From positions 1,364,001-1,428,000 of the forward strand of contig CAWDUC010000020.1 of assembly GCA_963805405.1 (NCBI GenBank): a stretch of DNA of 64,000 nucleotides. The letters run 5' to 3'. Under the pieces are notes generated by a model. The model was not told the origin of the DNA, did not search any database, and worked only from the letters and a program-made list of their open reading frames with translations. Shown in pieces: positions 27,937 through 37,191 of this stretch (position 1 is the stretch's first letter; the number at the start of each line of letters is the position of its first letter). The stretch comes from JAEUMG01 sp963805405 (GTDB lineage Bacteria > Pseudomonadota > Alphaproteobacteria > Rhizobiales > Aestuariivirgaceae). Position numbers and translations under genes: made by a program.

Positions 27937-29058
27937 ATGAGTACTGCCTTGCGGGCTGCGATTGCACTATTCATCATGCTTGGAGCCGTTCCCGGCTCGC
28001 AGGCCGAAGACCGCGCGAAGGAACGCGTGGCGAAAGCTAATGCCGGAACAATCACTGTCATCGCAAGCTCTCTCGAGGCTCCCTACATCAATTATGCACA
28101 GGATTTGGCGGACGTTCTGGACGAAGGAACCGACCTTCGCATCCTGCCGATCGTCGGCAAGGGTCCGGTCCAAACCCTGACCGATCTGATCTATCTCAAG
28201 GGCGTCGATGCTGGGATCGTGCCTTCCGACGTCCTTGCCTACGTGGAAGACAATGCGCTGTTCGAGGGCGCCGGCGAGAAGCTCGCCTATCTCGCAAAAT
28301 TCGGCTCATCGCAGGTGCACGTTGTCGCCGGCCCCGGAATTACGACGCTCGCCCAGCTTGAGGGCAAGCGCATTAATATCGGCAGGGCCACGGACGACCG
28401 GTTCGTGACAGCCAATGTGATTCTGAACGATGCCGGCATCAATTACACATCGGATGACAGCGATCCGGCGACCGCGCTGACGATGCTGAAAGAAGGCAAG
28501 CTCGATGCAGTGGTGCTCGTCGAGCCGTCTCCGTCGCCCTATCTTGCTTCCGCCAAGGGGTTGAGCCTCGTGCAGGTGCCGCTGAGCGAGAAGCTCAAGA
28601 ACATCTATTCCCCTGCCCTGCTTACCGCCAGCGAGTACCCGGAACTTCTGGCAGTCCAGGGACCGACCGAGACAGTGGCGGTGAGTTCGGTTCTGGCCGT
28701 CTTCAAATGGCGCAAAGGCACCGAGCGGTATGACACGCTCGTTCGGTTCGCGCAGGCACTCTTTTCGCAGATCGATCTTTTGCGGATGCCCAGCCGTCAC
28801 GCGGCTTGGGCTGAGGTCAATCTCGCCGCAAGCGTCCCCGGCTGGAAAAGATACATCGCCGCGGAAGAATGGCTGGCCGGAAAATTACCGAAACCGAAAG
28901 CAGCGGAGGAGGAACCAATCGCTTCGGAAGCCGATTTCAAAACTTTTCTAGCGGAATCGGGACTTTCACCAAACGGCACTGAGGGCGGCGAAGACGCATT
29001 GTTCGAGAGGTTCGTGAAATGGCAACAGGCACGGGGCGAGTTGCCCTCAAACAGGTAG
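27937..29058 (+). CDS. TAXI-family periplasmic solute receptor
   Basis: A 373-residue exported protein. A signal peptide covers residues 1-23. The mature part matches TAXI (TRAP-associated extracytoplasmic immunogenic) receptors: TITVIASSLEAPYINYAQDLADVL, GKGPVQTLTDLIYLKGVDAGIVPSDVL and LEGKRINIGRATDDRFVTA. The last 60 residues are charged and less conserved. TAXI receptors normally serve TRAP transporters with fused membrane subunits, but none is nearby, so this is an orphan. The downstream gene begins within or just after its 3' end, suggesting joint function. Confidence 0.75.
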   Translation: MSTALRAAIALFIMLGAVPGSQAEDRAKERVAKANAGTITVIASSLEAPYINYAQDLADVLDEGTDLRILPIVGKGPVQTLTDLIYLKGVDAGIVPSDVLAYVEDNALFEGAGEKLAYLAKFGSSQVHVVAGPGITTLAQLEGKRINIGRATDDRFVTANVILNDAGINYTSDDSDPATALTMLKEGKLDAVVLVEPSPSPYLASAKGLSLVQVPLSEKLKNIYSPALLTASEYPELLAVQGPTETVAVSSVLAVFKWRKGTERYDTLVRFAQALFSQIDLLRMPSRHAAWAEVNLAASVPGWKRYIAAEEWLAGKLPKPKAAEEEPIASEADFKTFLAESGLSPNGTEGGEDALFERFVKWQQARGELPSNR

Positions 29059-29066
29059 ACGCGGCG

Positions 29067-30692
29067 ATGCCCGACAACGCGAGACAGATCGACGTGCCGG
29101 AGGCTCCGATCAAAAAGGAAGCTGCGCCGCCGCGCCCCGCGCGTCCGGAGCCGCCAAAGCTACGGTCGCAGTGGCCCGCAAAGCCGCAGAATCCCGTTGA
29201 GGCGCCGCGCCCGGCAAATCGCTTCGAGGGCGCATCGCAGCCGGCACCATACATCCTGACGCCCGATACCCGGCACATCGATGCCTATTGGCGCAGCCGC
29301 CACCAGGCGATCGGGAGCGCTCAGGATGAGCAGGCGACAAGCCTGCGGCGGGTCTCCAATCCGGCCTTCGACACCCGGTACCGGAGCAATGATTATCGCG
29401 ATCATGATGATTACGATGACATCTACCAAGACGATGAGCCGGAGATGGCGCCTGTTCGCCGCCAGAAGCGCAGTCTTTCGCGGCATGGCCGGACCGGACG
29501 AGACTTGGCGATCGCCGCCGGCCTTGCCCTGTCGCTGTCAACCGTGACCGGAGCGGCGGTTTACGACCGAGCCTCCGGCGGCACGATCGCCGCAGCAATC
29601 ATGGCGCCGTTTGGAAGCGATAGCGAGAGCCGGGCGGTTGCCGAGGTTCCCAATGTCATCGTGAACACGGAGGATACGGCTCCTGCCGAAGCAGCGCCTC
29701 CACAGCCGGCCAAAATCGTCGAAGTGAGCACCGCACCGGAGCCGCTGCCAGCCCCACAGCCGGCTATTACCGAAGAACAGCCGGTTGCCACAGGCGACAT
29801 CAAGCCGATCGTTACCGCCAAACTCGAAGTCGCGGATGCATCGGGCGTTGCCAATACCCCTGTTGACCTCGATCTTCGCGCGGTTCCGGGCCAGGCCGGC
29901 CAGGATCTCGAATTGCGTGTCTCCGGCGTACCCGAAGATGCCAGTCTCTCGGCCGGCACGAAAATCTCGCCGACCTCGTGGAGCCTCAAGCCCGCCGAAG
30001 CGGCAATCGTGAAGCTAGTGATGCCGGCGCAGAAATCCGGCGAATTCGATCTTGCGGTTGCGGCTGTGGAAGCCAAGACAGGGGAACTCGTCGCGCCCAT
30101 TCAAGAAATCAACGTGAAGGTCGAGAGCGCAACGCCGGGCGAGCAGGTGGTGGAACCAGCCGCGCCGGCACCCGCGAAGAAAGACACCGACCAGATCGTC
30201 GCGGATGAGGTCGTTCCGATCCCTCCATCGACCGTGGCGGAGAATGTCCCGGTGGACACGGACGAGCGCGCAGTGGTCCCGCCGCCGCAAGTGACGGCGG
30301 CCTTGGATCCGCAGCCCGAGCCCGTAGCCGAGCCTAAGGCGGTCGAGCTCGAGCCATTGCCGGCAGCCGTTGAGACGCCGAAGGCTGCAGCACCCGCGGC
30401 CGACAACGACCAGACGCGGACCCTGATCAGCCGCGGCGATCATCTGATGTCGCTTGGCGATCTTTCGGCTGCGCGCGAATTCTACATGGAAGCGCTGAAG
30501 CTCGGTGCCGCACCGACTACCCTGCTCCAGGTCGGGATGACCTATGATCCGGTGGTCTATGCCGCCAACAAAGTCGCGGGCCTTTCGCCCGACAGGCAGA
30601 TGGCACTGCAATATTACCGCCAGGCGGACCAGGCCGGCGTTACCGCCGCGCGCGATGCGATTGCGCGGCTGGAGGCTTGGCCGCAGAACTAG
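29067..30692 (+). CDS. Proline/alanine-rich single-pass protein with C-terminal helical repeat
   Basis: A 541-residue protein of unknown function. The first 130 residues are charged and disordered, with a run of Asp and Tyr (DHDDYDDIYQDD). One transmembrane segment follows at about residues 148-170 (DLAIAAGLALSLSTVTGAAVYD). A long Pro/Ala/Glu/Val-rich region contains a beta-type segment with LDLRAVPGQAGQDLELRVSGVP. The last 90 residues (TLISRGDHLMSLGDLSAARE onward) look like TPR/Sel1-like helices. An ATG at 29019 inside the TAXI gene is an alternative start with its own GAGAGG. The layout suggests a membrane-anchored periplasmic partner of the TAXI protein; that is inference. Confidence 0.6.
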   Translation: MPDNARQIDVPEAPIKKEAAPPRPARPEPPKLRSQWPAKPQNPVEAPRPANRFEGASQPAPYILTPDTRHIDAYWRSRHQAIGSAQDEQATSLRRVSNPAFDTRYRSNDYRDHDDYDDIYQDDEPEMAPVRRQKRSLSRHGRTGRDLAIAAGLALSLSTVTGAAVYDRASGGTIAAAIMAPFGSDSESRAVAEVPNVIVNTEDTAPAEAAPPQPAKIVEVSTAPEPLPAPQPAITEEQPVATGDIKPIVTAKLEVADASGVANTPVDLDLRAVPGQAGQDLELRVSGVPEDASLSAGTKISPTSWSLKPAEAAIVKLVMPAQKSGEFDLAVAAVEAKTGELVAPIQEINVKVESATPGEQVVEPAAPAPAKKDTDQIVADEVVPIPPSTVAENVPVDTDERAVVPPPQVTAALDPQPEPVAEPKAVELEPLPAAVETPKAAAPAADNDQTRTLISRGDHLMSLGDLSAAREFYMEALKLGAAPTTLLQVGMTYDPVVYAANKVAGLSPDRQMALQYYRQADQAGVTAARDAIARLEAWPQN

Positions 30693-30719
30693 TCGCTCGG
30701 GCAAGTCTTTGATACTTCC

Positions 30720-30750
30720 GAGGGGCTTTCGCGAGATGCGAAGGCCCCTC
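30720..30750 (+). terminator. Hairpin after the TAXI operon
   Basis: GAGGGGCTTTCGC and GCGAAGGCCCCTC pair over 13 bases with one wobble around a 5-base loop. No T-run follows, so strength as an intrinsic terminator is uncertain. Confidence 0.55.
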
Positions 30751-30772
30751 CGGCTATGCAGGGAGGCATGAA

Positions 30773-31193
30773 ATGATGAATGAGGCAAGCGACACGTTGA
30801 GGCTTGGGGCCGCTGGAACTGCGGTTCCTCGTCGACGAAGGCAAGCTCGTGATGTTCGAGTTTTCGATACCGCCGCGGGCGCAGGTCCCGGTCAGGCACT
30901 ATCATGAGTCGGTCGATGAGGTGATCTACGGCCTGGCCGGGACCACGACCACCAGCCTCAGATGGCAAGAAGCATGAACTGCGCGCTGGCCAGAGCCTGC
31001 TTATTCCGCGCGGCAGCGTACACACGCACGAAAACCTGCATGAAGAGACAGCAAAGTCGCTGATCGTCATGACACCGGGAACGATCGGGCGCAGCTACTT
31101 CGAAGAGATCGCAGCGGCCGTTAAAGGACCCGGAAACCGGATCCGGCCAAACTCAAGGAAATCATGCTGCGTTACGGGTTGGTTCCGGCCTGA
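30773..31193 (+). CDS. Cupin-domain protein, frame broken
   Basis: A cupin of about 140 residues whose pieces lie in different frames. LRFLVDEGKLVMFEFSIPP and RHYHESVDEVIYGLAGTTTTS (motif 1 with the His pair and Glu) are followed, after a break near 30961, by KKHELRAGQSLLIPRGSVHTHEN (motif 2) and then FEEIAAAVKGPG. A further break near 31135 leads to KLKEIMLRYGLVPA and TGA at 31191-31193. A break near 30812 is also needed. The ATG pair at 30773-30778 follows GGAGG. Ligand and role unknown. No single frame covers it, so automatic calls may miss it. Confidence 0.65.
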
Positions 31194-31284
31194 ACATGCC
31201 TAGACGGCCGCGCTCGACTTTTGGCCGGCGGGCGGGCATTGCTAGCGGCGCAGATCAAACGACGAATTTCGCCACGGAACCACA

Positions 31285-32987
31285 ATGCGCGTTGCCGACC
31301 TCATTGTCAGGGCTCTTGAAGCCCAATCCATCGCCCGTGTGTATTGCGTGCCGGGCGAAAGCTATCTCGCCCTGCTCGATGCGCTGCATGACAGCCCGAT
31401 CAAGACGATCGTGTGCCGACATGAAGTCGGGTGCAGGTTTCATGGCCGTCGCCGAAGCGAAGATGACCGGGCGGCCGGCCGTCTTCATGGTGAGCCGCGG
31501 ACCCGGCGCCACCAATGGCTCGATCGCCGTCCATGTGGCGCAGCAGGACGCGGTGCCGTTGATCGTGCTGATCGGCCAAGTGTCGCGCGAGGAGCGTACA
31601 CGCGGCGCCTTCCAGGAAGTCGATTATTCGCATTTCTTCGGCGAGATGGCGAAGGGCGTCTTTGAACTTCACGATGCCTCAAAGGTCGCCGAGACGATGG
31701 TGCGCGCATTCCATCTCGCAGCTCAGGGCGTCCCCGGGCCAGTGGTGATTTCGTTGCCGGAGGATCTGCTCGAGGACAAGAGCGAGCGCAAGCTTCCTGC
31801 CCCTTACCCAATCGCGCGGCCCAAACATTCGCCGCAGCAAGCAGAAGCCCTGCAGAAGCTCATCGATGGCTCAGAGCGGCCCTTGCTGATGGCAGGTGGC
31901 GAGTTTCGCGGCAAGGCCGGCGCCCAGGCCCTGGCACGATTTGCCGAGGCCCAGCGCGTGCCGGTGGCGGTCACCTGGAAGAACCAGGATGTCTTCGACA
32001 ATTCCTCTCCGCTCTTTGCGGGCCATATCGGTGTCGGCAGTCCGGCCGCTTTGCGCGAAAAGCTATCTAAATCCGATCTCGTGATTGCGGCGGGCACGCG
32101 GCTCGGAGATATCGCGACGCTCAATTACAATTTCCCCCGCGCGCCCGAACCGGCGCAGCCATTGGTCCACATCTATTCGGATAGCGGACCAATCGGGCAT
32201 CTCGTTCCGTACCGAGCTCGGCGTCGTCGCCGACCCGGTCGGCCTCATCGAAGAACTCGGGCGTACGACGAGGGTGGTATCGTCCGGCCGCGAACAATGG
32301 ATCAAGTCGATCGCGAGCTTCATCAGCGAATTTGCGAATTTCAGTCGCAGAAGCCCGATGACGGCGTCGATTTCGGCGAAGTGGTCACCGCCATCGCCGA
32401 GCAGGCGCCGAAAGACTCGATCATCACGACCGATGCCGGCAATATTTCCACCTGGGTGCATCGCCATTGGCGGATGACGCCCGAACAATCTCCTGCTCGG
32501 CGCCATTGCCGGGGCGATGGGCTTCGGCGTGCCGGCCGGCGTTGCCGCCGGCTTCGAGGCGCCGGAGCGCATGTGCTTCGTGTTTGTCGGCGATGGCGGC
32601 ATCCTGATGACCGGCCAGGAACTGGCAACCGCGATCCAGTATGGCGGCAAGCTTCGCATCGTGCTCTCCGACAATGGCACCTACGGAACGATCCGCACGC
32701 ATCAGGAGCGGCATTATCCCGAGCGCGTGTCAGGGACCGATCTCGTCAATCCGGATTTCAGCCGATGGGGCGAGGCTTTCGGTGCGCATGTCGTGACGAT
32801 CGCGCTGGGCGATGATGTCGGCGCCAAGGTTGCCGAGGCGATTGCTCATGACGGGCCGGTGCTGATCCATGTGAAGTCGAGCGCCGAAGCGCTCTCGGCC
32901 TATTCGTCGATCAGCAAGTTGCGCGGGAAGGGCATAGAGTCCCTTCGCATCCTGTCTGGCGCGGAGAAGGTGGCGCTCGTTCATTGA
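31285..32987 (+). CDS. Thiamine-pyrophosphate-dependent enzyme (acetolactate-synthase-like), frame broken
   Basis: A protein of about 567 residues of the AHAS/benzoylformate-decarboxylase superfamily. The PYR domain shows YCVPGESYLALLDAL (with the Glu that activates TPP), a later CRHE, GRPAVFMVSRGPGATN and GQVSREERTRGAFQEVD. A central domain with AAGTRLGDIATLNY follows. The PP domain shows TTDAGNISTW and the TPP motif GDGGILMTGQELATA followed by LSDNGTYGTIRTHQ. Frame changes fall near 31425, 32205, 32350 and 32480. It is distinct from Xsc. Reaction unknown: a carboligase, a 2-oxoacid decarboxylase or a sulfopyruvate-type enzyme are all possible. SulP follows 43 bases downstream. Confidence 0.75.
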
Positions 32988-33030
32988 CGGCCGGCGCGCG
33001 GAAGGCGCATGTTCCGGCGGGGGAAGTGAC

Positions 33031-34750
33031 GTGTCCGAGACTGCCGAATCGCGCCCGTTCACGCGCTGGATGCCGGGCTCGAGGTACTCCGCCGCTACCA
33101 GGTGGCGTGGCTCAAGGACGATGTTGTCGCCGGCGTAGTGCTCACGACGATGCTGGTGCCGGTCGGTATCGCCTATGCCGAGGCGTCCGGCGTTCCCGGC
33201 ATATACGGCCTCTATGCCACGATCATACCGCTCATCGCCTATGCGATCTTCGGGCCGAGCCGCATTCTGGTGCTCGGGCCGGATTCGTCGCTGGCGGCGA
33301 TCATCCTCGGCACCGTTTTGCCTCTGTCCGGCGGCGATCCGGCGCGCGCCGTGGCGCTCGCCGGCGCGATGGCGATCGTTTCCGGCCTCGTCTGCCTCTT
33401 CGCCGGAATCGCGCGGCTCGGCTTCATCACCGAGCTTCTCTCCAAGCCGATCCGCTATGGCTACATGAACGGGATCGCGCTGACCGTGCTGATCAGCCAG
33501 ATCCCGAAACTGCTGGGCTTCAAGATCGAGAGCCGCGGGCCGTTGCACGACATCTGGGCGATCGGCGAGGGATTATCGGCGGCAAGATCAACTGGGTTGC
33601 GTTCGCGATCGGCGGCTGCGCGCTCGCGTCGATCCTGCTGCTGAAGCGGAAACAAGCGGATTCCCGGCATCCTCATCGCCGTCGTCGTCGCGACGATCAT
33701 CGTCGGCTGTTTCGACCTGGCGGAGACTGCGGGGTTGTCGGTGCTCGGGCCATTGCCGCAAGGGCTTCCTGCCTTCGAGGTCCCGTGGATCAAAGCATCC
33801 GACTTCGTTCCGGTCCTTATCGGTGGGTTCGCCGTCGCCATGGTGTCCTTCGCCGATACAAGCGTGCTGTCGCGCAGCTATGCCGCGCGGCTCGGACAGC
33901 GCGTCGATCCCAACCAGGAAGTGCATAGGCCTTGGCGCTGCCAATCTCGCGGCCGGTTTCTTCCAAGGCTTTCCGATCAGCAGCAGTTCTTCGCGCACGC
34001 CGGTAGCCGAAGCCGCCGGCTCGAAGACGCAGCTTACGGGCGTCGTCGGCGCGGTCATCGTCGCCCTGCTCCTGCTCTTCGCGCCCACACTGCTCCAGCA
34101 CTTGCCCAATACCGCGCTCGCCGCCGTCGTCATCGCATCGGCGATCGGGCTATTCGAAATCAGCCGATCTCAAGCGCATCTTCCGGATCCAGCGCTGGGA
34201 GTTCTGGCTTTCGATCGTGTGCTTCATCGGTGTGGCGGTGTTCGGCGCGATACCCGGCATCCTGATCGCCATCGTCATCGCGGTCATCGAGTTCCTGTGG
34301 GACGGATGGCGCCCGCATTCGGCCGTTCTCGGCCGTGCCGACGGCGTCAAGGGATATCACGACATCACACGCCATCCGAAAGCGCGGCGCGTGCCGGGCC
34401 TCGTGCTGTTCCGATGGGACGCGCCGCTCTTCTTTGCAAATGCCGAATTCTTCAAGGATCAGGTGCTTGCAGCGGTCGCGACTTCGCCGACGCCGGCAAA
34501 ATGGGTGGTGGTGGCGGCAGAGCCGGTGACAAGCGTGGACGTCACGGCTTCCGACAGCCTCGGCGAACTGATCGAGGCGCTGAAGGCGCAAGGCATCACG
34601 TTTCGCTTTGCCGAACTCAAGGATCCGGTGAAGGACAAGCTCAAGAGATTCGGCCTCTTCCAAGAGATGGGCGAGGACGCATTTTTTCCAACCGTCGGCG
34701 CGGCGGTCGATGCCTATGTCGCGAACCATGATGTGGAATGGGAAGATTGA
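33031..34750 (+). CDS. SulP-family anion permease with STAS domain, frame broken
   Basis: About 570 residues after repair. The signature VLTTMLVPVGIAYAEASGVPGIYGLYATI is at the start, then FGPSRILVLGPDSSLA, SFADTSVLSRSYAAR, NLAAGFFQGFPISSSSSRTPVAEAAG and a C-terminal cytoplasmic STAS domain (from RRVPGLVLFRWDAPLFFANAEFF on). About ten or more membrane segments. Frame changes are near 33075, 33570, 33655, 33930 and 34165. The GTG at 33031 follows GGGGAAG. SulP proteins carry sulfate, bicarbonate or other anions; sulfate movement would suit the sulfonate genes but is not proven. Confidence 0.8.
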
Positions 34751-34793
34751 AGAGCAGAGACTCACCAAAAATTCGCCAAGGGGCACCGTCACC

Positions 34794-35867
34794 ATGCTGA
34801 ATTTGCTTCTCCTCTTCATTCCGGCAACGATCGCACTCGAGCACTTGGCTCCGGGCCAATATTTCCTCATTTTCTTCTCCTCCGCACTGGCGATCCTGCC
34901 GCTGGCCGGCTGGATGGGCCGCGCCACCGAGCAGCTTGCCGAACGGATGGGCGAAGGCGTGGGCGGCCTGCTCAATGCGACATTCGGCAATGCGGCGGAA
35001 TTGATAATTGCGCTCGCGGCCTTGAGGGCCGGCCTCCATGACGTGGTGATGGCATCGATAGCGGGCTCGATCGTCGGCAATATCCTTCTGGTACTCGGCG
35101 CGGCGATGCTGGCGGGCGGACTGCGATACCCGCAACAGCACTTCAATGCGCAAGCAGCGCGCTCGCAAGCAACCATGCTGACGCTCGCGGCGATCGCATT
35201 GATCCTGCCCGCTGCCTATCAGGCAGGGCTTGGAACCAGCGCGGCGGCCGGCATCGGCGGACTCAGCATCGCGATCTCGATCGTGCTGCTCGCCACCTAC
35301 CTTCTGTTCCTCATCTACTCCCTCGTCACCCATGCGGGCTTGTTCAAGGGTTCACACGAAGCCGAGGCCGACGATTCCAGCGTCAATGCGTGGCCGGTGA
35401 GCCGGTCTGTCGCCGTGCTTGCGATAGCGACCGTCTTCGTCGCGTGGATGAGCGAAATCCTGGTCGGCACGATCGAACCAACAGCGCATAAATTGGGCCT
35501 GAGCAATGTGTTTGTCGGCGTCTTCGTCGTCGCGATTCTCGGCAATGCCGCAGAACATGCAACGGCGATAACGGCGGCGCTCAAGAACCGGATGGACCTG
35601 TCACTGTCGATCGCCATCGGATCGAGCGTTCAGGTTGCGTTGTTCGTTGCACCGCTCCTGGTTCTCCTAAGCCTGATGATCGGGCCAAGGCCGATGGACC
35701 TCGCGCTGCCGGGTGGGCTCGTATTGACGGTTCTTCTCGCCGTCCTCGTCACCGGACAGATTGCCGGGGACGGACGCTCCGATTGGCTGAAAGGCGTGCA
35801 ACTCCTTGCCGTCTATCTGGTGCTCGGGATCACGTTCTTCTTCCTGCCGGTGGCGATCGGTAGCTAA
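34794..35867 (+). CDS. Ca2+/H+ antiporter, CaCA family (CaxA-like)
   Basis: A 357-residue inner-membrane exchanger with about eleven helices. Both alpha-repeat signatures are visible: NATFGNAAELIIALAALR near residue 63 and ILGNAAEHATAITAA near residue 250, each supplying an essential Glu. An acidic loop (HEAEADDSS) joins the halves. Such proteins expel cytosolic calcium in exchange for protons. The start at 34794 gives a standard length; it follows the SulP stop by 43 bases. Its last 4 bases overlap the convergent ClC gene. Confidence 0.87.
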   Translation: MLNLLLLFIPATIALEHLAPGQYFLIFFSSALAILPLAGWMGRATEQLAERMGEGVGGLLNATFGNAAELIIALAALRAGLHDVVMASIAGSIVGNILLVLGAAMLAGGLRYPQQHFNAQAARSQATMLTLAAIALILPAAYQAGLGTSAAAGIGGLSIAISIVLLATYLLFLIYSLVTHAGLFKGSHEAEADDSSVNAWPVSRSVAVLAIATVFVAWMSEILVGTIEPTAHKLGLSNVFVGVFVVAILGNAAEHATAITAALKNRMDLSLSIAIGSSVQVALFVAPLLVLLSLMIGPRPMDLALPGGLVLTVLLAVLVTGQIAGDGRSDWLKGVQLLAVYLVLGITFFFLPVAIGS

Positions 35868-37186
35868 TGCTCCGGCTTCCTTGCCGCGCGCATGAGGCGC
35901 TCGCGCAAGGAAACATAGATGGGCGGATCGCGCAGGAGGATCACCACCAGCATCGCGGCAAAGCAGGCCATGAGCATCGGCAGGAGCATGGTGACGCTCG
36001 CCGTCATTTCGATAACCAGAATAATGCCGGTCAATGGCGCGCGCACGACGCCCGCGAAGAGCGCCGCCATGCCGACGACGGCAAAGCCTATGGGTTCAAT
36101 GGCAACGCCCGGGAAGGCCCACTGGCAAATGAGTCCAAAGGCAAGGCCCGCCTGTGCACCAAGCACCAGCATGGGCGCGAACAGTCCGCCCGGCGTTCCC
36201 GCCGCATAGGAGAGCGAGCCGAGGATCAGACGCAGAAGGAGGAGTGCGAGCAAGAGCGCGAGCGGCTCGACACCATTGAGGGCGCGTTGGGTCAATGGAT
36301 CGCCGCCACCGACAAAGTCGGGATAAAAGAAGGCAAGACCTCCGATGCCAGCGCCGATCACACCGGCGCGAATCTCGCTGGGCACGCCTTTGAAGTGCTC
36401 CACAGCGGCAATGGAAGCGAGCAGCGTGCGGTTATAGAGGACGGCGAACAGCCCCAGGATGAGCCCGAGTACCAGGAAGAGCGGGCGGGCGCCGGCCTCG
36501 GCGAATGCAATGCTCTCGACATGGAAATCAGGCGCATCACCAAGGATCAAACGCGACACGGAGATCGCGGTGGCGGATGTGCCAAGCGCGACCATGGCAG
36601 TGCGCGGCTCAAAGCGGCGCACCAGTTCTTCGAGCACGAAGACGGCGCCGGCGATCGGCGCATTGAAGGCGGTGGCGAGCCCTGCTCCGGCGCCGGCGGC
36701 GATAAGGATGCGCCGGTCGACCCAACTCCTACGGCAGATCGTGCCGACAAGGTCCGCAAGACTTGCACCCATCTGCACGGTCGGTCCTTCACGGCCCAGC
36801 GCAAAACCAGAGCCGATGGCGAGGGCACCGCCTACGAACTTCACTGGGAGCAATCTGAACGGCGCCGGCGGCAACTTGCCCTCAAGCACGGTTTCGACAT
36901 GCGGAATGCCGCTTCCCGAGGCGACGGGCGAGTAACGGCGCACAAGCCAGGCGGCGCAATAGCCCGCAATCGCGCAGGCGAGCACGACCAGGATGAGGGC
37001 GAGTACTCCGTCATGCCGCGCATCGCCGATCCAGCGCGTGCGCATATCATCGGCGCTTATGAGAACAAGACGGAAGAGGCCGCCCACCAAACCGGCGGCG
37101 GCGCCGACGATCGGTGTCAGCAGCGCCAAGACGATAAGATCGCGCGGCGTCTTGCCAGGATCGAGATCGGATTGGGGTGCGCCCAT
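35864..37186 (-). CDS. ClC-family chloride channel/transporter
   Basis: A 440-residue membrane protein with the ClC anion-selectivity motifs in order: GSGIPHVE, GREGPTVQMGA (the gating Glu is present) and a later AGTPGGLFAPML. There is no C-terminal CBS domain. Length fits bacterial H+/Cl- exchangers or channels. It starts 6 bases after the L,D-transpeptidase stop on the same strand and converges on the Ca2+/H+ antiporter. Frame intact. Confidence 0.88.
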   Translation of the reverse strand: MGAPQSDLDPGKTPRDLIVLALLTPIVGAAAGLVGGLFRLVLISADDMRTRWIGDARHDGVLALILVVLACAIAGYCAAWLVRRYSPVASGSGIPHVETVLEGKLPPAPFRLLPVKFVGGALAIGSGFALGREGPTVQMGASLADLVGTICRRSWVDRRILIAAGAGAGLATAFNAPIAGAVFVLEELVRRFEPRTAMVALGTSATAISVSRLILGDAPDFHVESIAFAEAGARPLFLVLGLILGLFAVLYNRTLLASIAAVEHFKGVPSEIRAGVIGAGIGGLAFFYPDFVGGGDPLTQRALNGVEPLALLLALLLLRLILGSLSYAAGTPGGLFAPMLVLGAQAGLAFGLICQWAFPGVAIEPIGFAVVGMAALFAGVVRAPLTGIILVIEMTASVTMLLPMLMACFAAMLVVILLRDPPIYVSLRERLMRAARKPEH

Positions 37187-37191
37187 CCGGG

